From Prochlorococcus sp. AG-402-O21 (GTDB lineage: Bacteria; Cyanobacteriota; Cyanobacteriia; PCC-6307; Cyanobiaceae), in assembly GCA_003216375.1 (NCBI GenBank), contig QCIZ01000011.1, positions 1-57,386 on the forward strand: DNA of 57,386 nucleotides, in the 5' to 3' direction. Made by a program: the position numbers and the translations under genes. Positions 18,803 to 27,491 of this stretch are shown here, piece by piece. Each line of letters starts with the position of its first letter. The first letter of the stretch is position 1. Under the pieces are notes generated by a model. The model was not told where the DNA came from, ran no database searches, and saw only the letters and a program-made list of their open reading frames with translations.

Positions 18803-20254
18803 ATGTTTGATGAACTAACCAATCAATTTGAAGATGCCGTAAAGGCATTCAAGGGAGAGGCAAAGATTTCAGAGGAAAATGTTGATGAAGCACTGAAGCA
18901 GGTAAGACGAGCTCTCCTAGAAGCAGATGTCAGTTTGTCTGTCGTAAAAGAATTTATCGAAGAAGTAAGAGTTAAGGCGATTGGCACAGAAGTTGTCAGA
19001 GGTATAAATCCTGGGCAAAAATTTATTCAAGTAGTTCACGAGCAACTGGTGAATGTCATGGGGGTAGAGAACGATCCCTTGGCAAATTCAGATGAAAAAC
19101 CAACCGTGATTTTAATGGCTGGGCTTCAGGGAGCTGGAAAGACTACAGCCACAGCAAAACTTGGATTGCTCCTTAAAGAAAAAAATCAAAAGCCATTATT
19201 GGTAGCTGCTGATACATATAGACCAGCAGCCATTGATCAATTAGTAACTCTGGGGAATCAAATTGATGTAGATGTTTTTAGTTTAAGTTCCAATTTAAAG
19301 CCAGAGGAGATTGCAAGAAAAGGCCTGGAAAAAGCTAGAGAAGAAGGATTTGATACTTTGCTTGTAGATACTGCTGGTCGGCTTCAAATTGATAAGGAAA
19401 TGATGGGTGAGATGGTTCGAATTAAAGAGGCCGTTCAGCCTGATGAAGTTTTGTTGGTAGTTGATTCAATGATTGGCCAAGAGGCCGCAGAAATTACCAG
19501 AAGTTTTCATGAAAAGGTAGGAATAACAGGTGCTGTTCTCACAAAATTAGATGGAGATTCTAGAGGTGGCGCAGCTCTTTCTATTAGGAAAATTAGCGGG
19601 AAACCAATCAAATTTATAGGAACAGGAGAAAAGGTTGAGGCATTGCAACCTTTCTATCCCGAGAGGATGGCTAGCAGAATCTTAGGGATGGGTGATGTCC
19701 TAACCCTTGTTGAAAAAGCACAGAAAGAAGTTGAAATTGCTGATGCAGAAATCATGCAAAAGAAGCTTCAAGAAGCAACTTTTGACTTCTCAGATTTTGT
19801 AAAGCAGATGAGGATGATAAAGCGAATGGGCTCGCTAGGGGGGTTGCTAAAAATGATTCCTGGGATGAATAAACTTGATGATGGAATGATTAAAAGTGGA
19901 GAAGATCAACTTAAAAAAATTGAGGCAATGATTGGTTCCATGTCAGAAGAGGAAAGAAATAAGCCTGAATTATTGGCAGCACAACCTTCAAGACGTCGAA
20001 GAGTTGCTAGTGGAAGTGGCCATCAACCGGCAGACGTTGATAAGGTCCTCGCTGATTTTCAGAGGATGCGAGGCTTGATGAAGCAAATGTCTACTGGAGG
20101 AGGACTTCCAGGCATGGATGGAGGACTTCCTGGTGGTATGCCTTCATCAGGTTCTAATCCATATCAAGCAAGGAAAGGAAGAGGAGGTGGAGCCGGTTCG
20201 GCGCCACGAAGACAGCGACCAGTTAAGAAAAAGAAAGGTTTTGGTGATCTTTAG
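18803..20254 (+). CDS. ffh: Signal recognition particle protein
   Basis: Ffh binds 4.5S RNA and signal sequences and delivers ribosomes to FtsY at the membrane. The N domain is followed by the G domain with GLQGAGKTTATAKLG, DTYRPAAIDQL, DTAGRLQID and TKLDGDSRGGAALS. The methionine-rich M domain (FVKQMRMIKRMGSLGGLLKM) includes the RNA-binding SRRRRVASGSG stretch. The last ~60 residues are Gly/Pro/Met-rich and end in a basic PVKKKKGFGDL tail. It starts 19 bases after ftn2 and is followed by rpsP, a common neighbour. Confidence 0.95.
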   Translation: MFDELTNQFEDAVKAFKGEAKISEENVDEALKQVRRALLEADVSLSVVKEFIEEVRVKAIGTEVVRGINPGQKFIQVVHEQLVNVMGVENDPLANSDEKPTVILMAGLQGAGKTTATAKLGLLLKEKNQKPLLVAADTYRPAAIDQLVTLGNQIDVDVFSLSSNLKPEEIARKGLEKAREEGFDTLLVDTAGRLQIDKEMMGEMVRIKEAVQPDEVLLVVDSMIGQEAAEITRSFHEKVGITGAVLTKLDGDSRGGAALSIRKISGKPIKFIGTGEKVEALQPFYPERMASRILGMGDVLTLVEKAQKEVEIADAEIMQKKLQEATFDFSDFVKQMRMIKRMGSLGGLLKMIPGMNKLDDGMIKSGEDQLKKIEAMIGSMSEEERNKPELLAAQPSRRRRVASGSGHQPADVDKVLADFQRMRGLMKQMSTGGGLPGMDGGLPGGMPSSGSNPYQARKGRGGGAGSAPRRQRPVKKKKGFGDL

Positions 20255-20341
20255 AGATAACAAAAGGCTAAATTAATCATCAGTGGAGTATTATTAAAGT
20301 GAAGAACCTTCGCGTTCAATCCACTTACAAATAAATAGAAG

Positions 20342-20674
20342 ATGATCAAGCTCCGCCTTAAGCGGTTTGGTAAAAAGCGTGAATCCAGTTTTCGTCTAGT
20401 TGCCTGTAATAGCACATCAAGGCGAGATGGTCGCCCCCTACAAGAACTAGGCTTTTACAATCCAAGAACCAAAGAAACTAGATTAGATACTGAGGCTTTA
20501 AGAACTCGACTAGGACAAGGTGCACAGCCTACTGATGCGGTAAGAACTTTATTAGAAAAAGGAGGACTCCTTGAAAAGAAAGTTCGACCAGCTGAAGTTT
20601 TAGGAAAGCAAAAACAAGAAAAAGAGAGATCAGCAAAGAAAAAAGATGCAGCCGCATCTGAAACTTCAGAATAA
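20342..20674 (+). CDS. rpsP: 30S ribosomal protein S16
   Basis: S16 is a primary 16S rRNA-binding protein of the small subunit. [20 protein letters not shown], the [20 protein letters not shown] loop and [18 protein letters not shown] are diagnostic. The 110 residues include a charged C-terminal extension ([20 protein letters not shown]) beyond the ~80-residue core, as in other picocyanobacteria. It lies 87 bases after ffh and 37 bases before phoH. Confidence 0.96.
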   Translation: MIKLRLKRFGKKRESSFRLVACNSTSRRDGRPLQELGFYNPRTKETRLDTEALRTRLGQGAQPTDAVRTLLEKGGLLEKKVRPAEVLGKQKQEKERSAKKKDAAASETSE

Positions 20675-20711
20675 GAAGTTTTGATGAATATCAAAAACTT
20701 CAATAAAATGT

Positions 20712-21689
20712 ATGTCTGAAGCAACCACTGAAGGTCGCTTTTGTATAGATCTACCTGATTCCGATGCTGCTACTGCTCTATCTGGAACTGGTCAATCAAC
20801 ACTTCACAGATTGGAAAGCCTTACTGGAGCATCTTTTGCCTTAAGGGGATTACAACTTGAAATAAGAGGAAATTCTTATCAAATAGAAAGAGCGGCAGCA
20901 ATTGTTGAATTAGTTAGACCAATCTGGGAAGAAGGGCAAATTGTTTCTATCGTTGATTTACATGCTGCTGCTGGAGCATTGGATAATGGAAAAAAAAATG
21001 ATCACGTAAAATCAACAAATAAAGTTTTAGCCAGAAGTCAAAGAGGAAATCTTTTAAGACCGAGAACCATTAGGCAAAAAAATTATGTAGAAGCAATGGA
21101 AAAAAGTGATCTTACTTTCGCTTTAGGCCCTGCAGGAACAGGTAAGACATTTTTAGCAACAGTATTAGCTGTGCGAATGCTTACAGAGAGAACAATCGGG
21201 AAAATTATTTTGACAAGACCTGCGGTTGAAGCTGGAGAAAGATTGGGTTTTTTGCCAGGAGACCTGCAGCAAAAAGTAGATCCCTATTTAAGACCTTTGT
21301 ATGATTCTCTACACTCTTTACTTGGACAAGAAAAAACTAATTTACTTTTAGAAAAGAATGTGATCGAAGTCGCTCCTTTGGCTTATATGCGTGGAAGGAC
21401 TTTAGAAGAATCTTTCGTGATACTAGATGAAGCCCAAAACACCACTCCAGCTCAAATGAGAATGGTTCTTACCAGGCTTGGTGAGAGATCAAGGATGGTC
21501 GTAACTGGGGATGTAACCCAAGTAGACTTACCATTCGGACAGATGAGTGGACTTATTGAAGCAGCAGACTTACTCGAAAAGATTGATGGGATTTCTGTTT
21601 GTAGACTTACATCCGCAGATGTAGTAAGACATCCACTTGTTCAAAGCGTTGTTGATGCTTATGCAGAACTAGACAAAAAAAGACTATAG
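20712..21689 (+). CDS. phoH: PhoH-family ATPase
   Basis: PhoH-like proteins are P-loop ATPases of the helicase superfamily; their role in cyanobacteria is unclear, possibly in RNA metabolism. The N-terminal ~100 residues resemble a KH-like RNA-binding fold. The ATPase core has the Walker A ALGPAGTGKTFLA, the segment ILTRPAVEAGERLGFLPG, the Walker B SFVILDEAQNTTPAQMRMVL and MVVTGDVTQVDLP. The start is ATG 20712; an ATG four bases upstream is in another frame. The name comes from a phosphate-regulated E. coli gene, but no phosphate-box motif was seen here. Confidence 0.9.
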   Translation: MSEATTEGRFCIDLPDSDAATALSGTGQSTLHRLESLTGASFALRGLQLEIRGNSYQIERAAAIVELVRPIWEEGQIVSIVDLHAAAGALDNGKKNDHVKSTNKVLARSQRGNLLRPRTIRQKNYVEAMEKSDLTFALGPAGTGKTFLATVLAVRMLTERTIGKIILTRPAVEAGERLGFLPGDLQQKVDPYLRPLYDSLHSLLGQEKTNLLLEKNVIEVAPLAYMRGRTLEESFVILDEAQNTTPAQMRMVLTRLGERSRMVVTGDVTQVDLPFGQMSGLIEAADLLEKIDGISVCRLTSADVVRHPLVQSVVDAYAELDKKRL

Positions 21690-21764
21690 GGTGATCCGCA
21701 TTCACATTCGTGAAGAGTTATTTTTTTTGTGCCAAAATAAGTATTAATAATTACCTGGTGCGTT

Positions 21765-22502
21765 ATGCCAGCAAACAGCAATTTCCAACAAGCTATTCGT
21801 GAAGCACAATCTAGTTCACTTATTGGTCCAAATGTAGTTAATAAAGCCTTGCCCTATGTAGGCGGAGGAATGGCTTTAACAGGATTAGGTGTCTTGGGTG
21901 GACTTTCTTTACAAGCAACTAACAATCCTCTATTTGGCCCTCTATTTATAGTCGCATTTATTGCAGAAATAGTTCTATTTTTCATGGCAAGCAGCGCTGC
22001 CAACAACGCAAATAATTCTAAAGCGCTTCCACTATTGACCGGATTCAGTTTGTTAACTGGTTTTACTCTAAGTGGGATTGTTGGCTTAGCAATTCAAGTG
22101 GCAGGGATGGGAGCAATAGGAACAGCAGTATTCGCTACTGGAATCACTTTCGTGATTGCATCTGCGGTAGGTAGAAAAATGAGTGATAATGTCGGTCAAG
22201 CTTTGCAAGGTGCAGTTGGCCTTGGATTGCTAGGTTTGATTATTGCAATGGTGTTCCAATTTATTGGTGGCTTATTTGCTCCAGGGATGTTTGGAGGCAG
22301 TGGCTTTGAATTAATGATTGCAGGCTTTGGAACCGTGCTTTTCGTTGCGATGTCTTTTGTAGATTTCTATACAATGCCAAGAAGATATAACGACGATCAG
22401 TATTTAGCAGGAGCATTGGGAATGTACCTAACTTACATAAACTTATTTGTTTTTGTTCTTCGTCTGATTATCGCTCTTCAAGGTGGTGGTAGAAGAGATT
22501 AA
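21765..22502 (+). CDS. Bax inhibitor-1 / YccA-family membrane protein
   Basis: This is a multi-helix inner membrane protein of the BI-1/TMBIM family (calcium-leak channel-like in characterised members; bacterial role uncertain). At least six hydrophobic segments are visible, for example YVGGGMALTGLGVLGGLSL, PLFIVAFIAEIVLFFMASSA and LLGLIIAMVFQFIGGLFAPG. The C-terminal FVDFYTMPRRYNDDQYLAGA - LYINLF-like ending (YLTYINLFVFVLRLI) matches the family signature. The gene ends 18 bases before a strong terminator shared with the convergent neighbour. Confidence 0.86.
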   Translation: MPANSNFQQAIREAQSSSLIGPNVVNKALPYVGGGMALTGLGVLGGLSLQATNNPLFGPLFIVAFIAEIVLFFMASSAANNANNSKALPLLTGFSLLTGFTLSGIVGLAIQVAGMGAIGTAVFATGITFVIASAVGRKMSDNVGQALQGAVGLGLLGLIIAMVFQFIGGLFAPGMFGGSGFELMIAGFGTVLFVAMSFVDFYTMPRRYNDDQYLAGALGMYLTYINLFVFVLRLIIALQGGGRRD

Positions 22503-22520
22503 GACTATTAAATTAAAGAT

Positions 22521-22548
22521 AAAAAAAGAGCCGAAAGGCTCTTTTTTT
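22521..22548. terminator. Bidirectional Rho-independent terminator
   Basis: The stem AAAAAAAGAGCC / GGCTCTTTTTTT encloses a GAAA tetraloop. The GC-rich part is GAGCC/GGCTC, flanked by A-runs on one side and T-runs on the other, so it works for both converging genes. It lies between the BI-1 gene and the 22547-23059 gene, touching the latter's stop codon. Confidence 0.9.
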
Positions 22549-23059
22549 ATGTCGCAACCTCATAAATACTTTCTGATATTGCATTAATTTGTTCATCGTT
22601 ATACCCCCATTTTTTAAGAAATTTCAAGTCTGTTCCATTCCCTTTTGTTGCTTCAAGTAAAACATCTAAACGTTTTTTTACCTGAGTTGAATCTAATAGT
22701 TTAAGTAATTCAATACACCGAATTTTTATTCTTTCTGATTGGAGTCCCTGAGGATCTTTATTTATTCGATGTGTAATTATCATCGCTGAACTCATTGCGA
22801 GATTCTTTACGGTTAAGTCAACAACAATTTCACCAGCACTTCTTAATTGAAAAATTAATGCATCAGGAAATCTATCCATTAAAGGGCAATCTAAGGAGAG
22901 ACTTACAGCAAAAAATCCTCTTGCCCCCTCCACAGTTTTAATAAGCTCGCCAATTCGATCAGAAATAACTTCGTCACTTATTTCATCATTTTCCCAACTT
23001 TTGCACCAAATCATTGATGCTTGCATAGCCTCTTTAAAAGTTGGTTTCTGTTCATTCAT
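22547..23059 (-). CDS. Conserved hypothetical protein (picocyanobacterial type)
   Basis: I do not recognise a named family. The 170-residue protein is soluble, with no signal peptide or membrane helix, and looks like mixed alpha/beta. A helical start (KPTFKEAMQASMIWCKSWE) is followed by GARGFFAVSLSLDCPLMDRF and a beta-rich centre (AGEIVVDLTVKNLAMSSAMI), then a C-terminal helix-turn-helix-like KKWGYNDEQINAISESIYEV. It is transcribed divergently from era, with 51 bases between starts. It could be a small regulatory or adaptor protein, but nothing in the sequence proves this. Confidence 0.8.
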   Translation of the reverse strand: MNEQKPTFKEAMQASMIWCKSWENDEISDEVISDRIGELIKTVEGARGFFAVSLSLDCPLMDRFPDALIFQLRSAGEIVVDLTVKNLAMSSAMIITHRINKDPQGLQSERIKIRCIELLKLLDSTQVKKRLDVLLEATKGNGTDLKFLKKWGYNDEQINAISESIYEVAT

Positions 23060-23110
23060 GGTTTTATTGATCTTTTAGAGTAAGGCTATAGATGATCGTA
23101 GAGGAAGAAA

Positions 23111-24052
23111 ATGTCTTTGGGAGATTTAAATCAAGAGGAATTTAAGTCAGGATTTATTGCATTAATAGGGAGACCCAATGTTGGGAAATCAACTTTCATA
23201 AACCAATTTATTGGTGAGAAAATAGCAATTACATCACCCATTGCTCAAACAACTAGAAATCGATTAAAAGGAATACTTACGAATAAAAAGTCTCAAATTA
23301 TTTTTGTAGACACACCTGGTATTCATAAACCCCATCATTTATTAGGAGAAAGACTTGTACAGAGTGCCAAGCGATCTATTGGAGAGGTGGATGCGGTTTT
23401 AGTTATTTTTGAAGCTAATCATTATCCAGGTAGGGGGGATGCATTTATTTTGAATTTGATTAGAAATTTAAAAATCCCAGTAATTGTTGCCTTGAATAAA
23501 TGGGATCTATTAGAGTTGAGTAAATTTAAAGAAAGAAAGAAAGAATATTTAGACTTTTTTGAGGGTACAAATTGGCCACTTTTTTGTTGTAGCGCTCTTA
23601 CAGGACAGGGATGTAATGAATTGATTAATGAAATAGAAGAAAAACTACCTTTGGGACCTCAGCTTTATCCAAGTCATATGACATGTGATCATCCTGAGAA
23701 GTTTCTTATGGCTGAATTTATAAGAGAACAAGTTTTAATCAATACACGCGAAGAAATCCCTCATAGTGTTGCAGTCTCTATTGATAAAATTGAAGATATA
23801 CCCTCGAGAAACAAATCTAAAGAGAATTCAAGAACAGGAATTCTTGCAACTATTTGTGTTGAGAAAAAAAGTCAGAAAGGAATTTTAATTGGTAAAGGGG
23901 GAAGCATGTTGAAGAAGATTGGCCAGGAATCAAGAATACAAATTCAAACTTTAATTAATGGAAATGTCTATTTAGAACTGTTTGTTAAAGTTGTACCTGA
24001 CTGGAGAAGTAAATCTTCTCGGCTTAATGAGTTTGGTTATGAAGGGAGCTAA
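23111..24052 (+). CDS. era: GTPase Era
   Basis: Era binds the 3' end of 16S rRNA and checks 30S subunit maturation. The GTPase motifs are GRPNVGKSTFINQF (G1), TTRNR (G2), DTPG (G3) and NKWD (G4). The C-terminal KH domain has ILIGKGGSMLKKIGQESRIQ. The 313 residues are normal. A ~15-residue charged insertion (IPSRNKSKENSRTG) precedes the KH domain. It is followed after 3 bases by trmD, so the two form a ribosome/tRNA maturation pair. Confidence 0.94.
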   Translation: MSLGDLNQEEFKSGFIALIGRPNVGKSTFINQFIGEKIAITSPIAQTTRNRLKGILTNKKSQIIFVDTPGIHKPHHLLGERLVQSAKRSIGEVDAVLVIFEANHYPGRGDAFILNLIRNLKIPVIVALNKWDLLELSKFKERKKEYLDFFEGTNWPLFCCSALTGQGCNELINEIEEKLPLGPQLYPSHMTCDHPEKFLMAEFIREQVLINTREEIPHSVAVSIDKIEDIPSRNKSKENSRTGILATICVEKKSQKGILIGKGGSMLKKIGQESRIQIQTLINGNVYLELFVKVVPDWRSKSSRLNEFGYEGS

Positions 24053-24055
24053 TAT

Positions 24056-24835
24056 ATGAGTATATTGAGGTTCGATGTTGTAAGCCTTTTCCCAGAAGCT
24101 TTTAAAAATTTTTTTAATCACGGACTAATAAAAAAGGCATTTGAAGAGAAAATCGCATCAATTCATATACACAATCCACGTGACCATGCAATAGATAATT
24201 ATCGAAAAGTTGATGATGAACCATATGGCGGAGGCGCTGGAATGGTCTTAAAGCCCGAACCTTATTTTTCGGTATTTGATCAAATTCCAAAGCTAAATAA
24301 AAAAAGGATACTTTTGATGAGTCCACAAGGTAGAAAAATATCTCAATCTGATTTTTCTAAATGGTCAAAAGAAGAGCAACTCATTTTGATATGTGGTAGC
24401 TATGAGGGATTTGATGAGAGGATTCGGTCTCTAGCTGATGAAGAAATTTCAATTGGAGACTTTGTTCTTACCGGTGGAGAAATTCCTGCAATAACTGTTA
24501 TTAATGGAGTAGTACGTCTATTGCCTGGAACATTAGGCAGTCCCGAATCATTAGAGGATGAAAGTCATAATGAGTTTCTTTTAGAACATCCGCAATACAC
24601 TCGACCCTCAGAATTTAAAGGTATGAAAGTTCCTGATGTACTTCTAAGTGGTAACCATAAATTAATTAAAGAATGGAGGCAGAATCAAAGAGAAATTAGG
24701 ACGCAGTATCGAAGACCCGATTTGTTCGAACTTTGGAAGCTCGATCAATTATCATTCAAGAAGAGAAGTTCATTATTGAAAACTGAAGTGAGCTTAGGAA
24801 TAGGCAACGAATACGAGATTTACCCTGATTGGTAG
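24056..24835 (+). CDS. trmD: tRNA (guanine-N1-)-methyltransferase
   Basis: TrmD methylates G37 of tRNAs, which keeps the reading frame. The 259-residue SPOUT protein shows FDVVSLFPEAFKNFFNHGLI, DDEPYGGGAGMVLKPEP, ILICGSYEGFDERI, the knot sequence SIGDFVLTGGEIPAI, LPGTLGSPESLEDESH and HPQYTRPSEFKGMKVPDVLL. The catalytic Asp lies in GDFVLTGGE-type context, as expected. The start is ATG 24056, right after era. Downstream begins the gene-poor decay zone. Confidence 0.95.
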   Translation: MSILRFDVVSLFPEAFKNFFNHGLIKKAFEEKIASIHIHNPRDHAIDNYRKVDDEPYGGGAGMVLKPEPYFSVFDQIPKLNKKRILLMSPQGRKISQSDFSKWSKEEQLILICGSYEGFDERIRSLADEEISIGDFVLTGGEIPAITVINGVVRLLPGTLGSPESLEDESHNEFLLEHPQYTRPSEFKGMKVPDVLLSGNHKLIKEWRQNQREIRTQYRRPDLFELWKLDQLSFKKRSSLLKTEVSLGIGNEYEIYPDW

Positions 24836-24919
24836 TTATAATTGGGTTCTTGTGTTAGTGAATGCATTATTAACTTCTGAGGGATAAGTAACTGAAGCAC
24901 ATTTGAAAAATCTTGTTAA

Positions 24920-25003
24920 ATGAAGAACAAGTTTATAGAAAAATCGAGTATTGATTCTGTTGAAAGTACCAAGTCAACTTTTAAAGTAGTTAGTGGGGAA
25001 TAA
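24920..25003 (+). CDS. Very short possible ORF after trmD
   Basis: An ATG at 24920 opens 27 codons (MKNKFIEKSSIDSVESTKS..., ending in VVSGE) in the gap after trmD. The mix of charged and polar residues is protein-like, but there is no clear ribosome-binding site and no recognised family. It may be chance in an AT-rich gap. Confidence 0.2.
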   Translation: MKNKFIEKSSIDSVESTKSTFKVVSGE

Positions 25004-25006
25004 AGA

Positions 25007-25683
25007 TTAATTTATAGAGTTTATGATATTTGAACTAAAATAATAACCTTTATTGAATTTAGTATTCATACCAATAGATTCAGCATTCGATTCGAAATAG
25101 AACTTTCCCAAGGCTAATCTAAAGTCGAAAGAAACCATTGTTTCATCAGAAAGGTTCTCTTCAGATCCATGCATGCAATTAATATGGTCAAAACAGAATG
25201 TTTCTCCATAGGGACATTCAAGATAAATAAATTTATTACTATTAGGCCTTTCTTCTGTTTTCAATGAAGCTTGGCCTAAGTAATTTGATAGCCCTACATT
25301 AAAATTAAGTTCATAATCTTGATGATTATATGATGAGTCTTTATGAAATTCACCTACAAATTTATTCCCAGGCAAACCTATCCTAAAGGTGGGTATTTGC
25401 TGGTAAAAGAAATCTTAAGGACGAATTTAGCAACTTCATTTATAATAAAATCTTCATACAATTCCTTAAAATTTAAAGCAAAGTTAGCATAAAAAATCTT
25501 ATGCACTATTGTATTTTGATCTGTATATTTTGTAAAAGAATTAAATTTACCAAGCCATTTATGAATATCTTCTAAGGGAACGCCAAAAGTCTTTTCTAAA
25601 ATCTTTTTAAATGGATATTTTTCGACCGAATATTTAAATCTTCTTCCATGCAATATTTCTCTGATCTCTGAACAGGTTGACAT
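25007..25683 (-). pseudogene. Frameshifted StrG-like putative 2-oxoglutarate/Fe(II) dioxygenase
   Basis: Two adjacent frames on this strand together make one protein. The first (ATG 25683 to a stop near 25378) ends with a nonsense tail. The second frame opens just after a TAA at 25415-25417 and continues DFFYQQIPTFRIGLPGNKFV into the 25375-25007 part. Adding one base at about 25415-25417 restores a 225-residue product. The joined protein resembles the family annotated as streptomycin biosynthesis StrG, a phytanoyl-dioxygenase-like fold. The putative iron ligands are in FHKDSSYNH (HxD) and CMHGSEENL (distal His), and the oxoglutarate-binding Arg is in SFDFRLALG. The family match is from memory. 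It could be a true mutation or a base-calling error. Confidence 0.75.
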
Positions 25684-26536
25684 TTTAATTTTGCTATAAT
25701 TTTAATTTAACATTTTTTTGATTTTATATGAGGAGTGTCTTCTTTTTGTAATGTTATTAAAGTGAAAAAACGGATGCCTTACAAAATGGGAAATGATTAC
25801 ATGCACAATCTATAGTTGTCAGAAATTTTAGTATTTATAATAGATCTATCCTTTGTGTTTTTTTATTTTAGTTGATCGTGATTTAATTAAACTTTTACTT
25901 AAAATTCTTTTTAAGAAATTTTAAATCATTCCAACCAGTAATTACTAATTAAAATTCTATTTAGATAATTCTTTTTTTATTAGAAGGGTTTACAAAAGTA
26001 AGAGTAGCCATTTTATTAACAAAAATATTAATTAATGTGGAAGGTATTAAACGTATTAAAAATTTTGCTTTTGTGAATTTATTTTCTAAATAAACTTGTT
26101 CAATATTTTTAGGATATTCAAAATATTTGCAAAAAGTTTTTCTGGGTATTTTACTTAGTATTTCAAGTTATATCGTAGTAAAAACCTTTTTGGCGAGTTA
26201 AGGATTAAATGTTTTTTTAAAGAGAGTTGAGGATTTCATTGATATCAAGTAGAAACTAATTAAGCATTATCTAAAGTGTCAATGTGCTTTTCTTTTAGAT
26301 GAAAAAGTAAAAAACTTGAATTTAGGATTAAGCAAAATAGTGCGAACTTCATAAACGGTATTTTTTTATTCATTTCAAATATGAAAATTGGAAGTTTTTT
26401 TTTATATTCATATTTATAACTATAATGAATTGCAAACCATATCAATTTTCAAACCGAAAATTTATGAGATTCAATAATATACATATTGAAATACAGATGA
26501 AATACAGGTTGATTTCATTCCTTGAGAACCATTGAT
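25684..26536. other. Gene-poor AT-rich stretch between the StrG-like remnant and ispF
   Basis: Apart from the fragment at 25961-26167 and a doubtful 37-codon frame on the minus strand, I see no gene here. The doubtful frame starts MNKKIPFMKFALFCLILNSS at about 26370 and ends at 26260; it has one hydrophobic segment and no clear ribosome-binding site. There is no tRNA, insertion sequence, CRISPR array or clear terminator. The base composition is even more AT-rich than the flanks, which suits decayed DNA. Confidence 0.6.
25961..26167 (-). pseudogene. Startless C-terminal gene fragment
   Basis: Sixty-eight sense codons run between an in-frame TAA (26170-26168) and a TAA at 25961-25963. There is no ATG, GTG or TTG until codon 53. 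The translation (SKIPRKTFCKYFEYPKNIEQ, then VYLENKFTKAKFLIRLIPST) has a balanced charged and aromatic composition, unlike random AT-rich sequence. It reads like the C-terminus of an enzyme whose front is lost. I do not recognise the family. Confidence 0.4.
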
Positions 26537-27046
26537 ATGACCAGCTCAAATCCGCAATTTCGCATAGGCAACGGTTATGATATGCACCGATTGGCCCCTG
26601 GCCGGCCTTTAATACTTGGCGGGGTCAAGTTGAAACATCCTGAAGGTTTAGGCCTTGATGGGCATAGTGATGCAGATGTTCTTACTCATGCAATTATGGA
26701 TGCAATCTTAGGGGCATTGTCTTTGGGTGATATTGGAAAGTATTTCCCTCCAGATGACCCTAAATGGAAAAATGCAGATAGTTTGATTCTTCTTGAACAG
26801 GTAATGGAATTAATTGAAAAGAAAGGTTGGCAAATCCAAAATATTGATTCAGTTATTGTCGCTGAAAGGCCAAAATTAAAACCTTATATTGACTTGATGA
26901 AGGAAAAAATATCTAAGAAAATAGGAATTGACATTGATGATGTAGGAGTAAAAGCAACTACAAATGAGAAATTAGGTGCTGAGGGAAGAGAGGAAGGTAT
27001 ATGTTGTCATGCAGTTGTGTTAATGAAAAAAAATGAAAAAAATTAG
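26537..27046 (+). CDS. ispF: 2-C-methyl-D-erythritol 2,4-cyclodiphosphate synthase
   Basis: IspF forms the cyclic diphosphate of the MEP isoprenoid pathway, which feeds carotenoids, chlorophyll phytyl chains and quinones. The metal site is in [10 protein letters not shown] and [32 protein letters not shown] and [20 protein letters not shown] are also present. I start at ATG 26537 ([11 protein letters not shown], 169 residues); a TTG at 26522 would add five residues. The last 14 bases overlap the next gene, so the two are probably coupled. Confidence 0.93.
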   Translation: MTSSNPQFRIGNGYDMHRLAPGRPLILGGVKLKHPEGLGLDGHSDADVLTHAIMDAILGALSLGDIGKYFPPDDPKWKNADSLILLEQVMELIEKKGWQIQNIDSVIVAERPKLKPYIDLMKEKISKKIGIDIDDVGVKATTNEKLGAEGREEGICCHAVVLMKKNEKN

Positions 27047-27488
27047 AGAGAAAAATTTTATCGAAAAAACATTTAGGTTCCTTTTTTTAAGTTTGATTTT
27101 TCTTTCTACTATTTTTGGAAACGTGAAAAATATTAAAGCTGAGTCTTTATTGAAAGTGAATTTTCCAAAGGAATCTATTGTCGAGCACCTTAAGCTTGAT
27201 GTCCCGAAAAAATTTAAACATGCTTGGCTAAAAGCCGAAGAGGGAAGTTGGGAACCATGGTTATTGAAGAAAAATGGTTTTTTAGGGCGCCAACTTTTTT
27301 GGGATCCTAAAGATGAGGAGGCAACCTTGTTGATTGGTTGGAAGTCAAGAGATCTTTGGAAAAGCATCCCTCAATCAGAAATAAATTTTATTCAGCAGGA
27401 GTTCGAAAATATTGCCAGGAAGGAAACAGGTGAAATAAATGGAAACCCTTTCCCCTTGATTTATGAAGGAGAATTAATTCCAGAGTGA
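27033..27488 (+). CDS. Exported TIGR03792-family protein
   Basis: This is a cyanobacteria-restricted family of unknown function (TIGR03792). The N-terminal ~35 residues form a basic then hydrophobic signal peptide ([16 protein letters not shown], cleavage likely near IKAES). The core has the family hallmarks [55 protein letters not shown] and [12 protein letters not shown]. The fold may be a ferredoxin-like alpha/beta dimer related to antibiotic-synthesis monooxygenases, but no catalytic residue is known. It overlaps ispF and precedes larB by 3 bases. Confidence 0.82.
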   Translation: MKKIREKNFIEKTFRFLFLSLIFLSTIFGNVKNIKAESLLKVNFPKESIVEHLKLDVPKKFKHAWLKAEEGSWEPWLLKKNGFLGRQLFWDPKDEEATLLIGWKSRDLWKSIPQSEINFIQQEFENIARKETGEINGNPFPLIYEGELIPE

Positions 27489-27491
27489 CAA

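Noticed and set aside
21701-21728. Possible terminator after phoH (5-bp stem TTCAC/GTGAA, then a T-run)
   Set aside because: Stem too short and the T-run is six bases away; not strong enough to list.
26260-26445. 61-codon minus-strand frame before ispF
   Set aside because: Lysine/isoleucine/phenylalanine-rich as expected from AT-rich DNA; only the shorter MNKKIPFMKF part looks even weakly plausible and lacks a ribosome-binding site.
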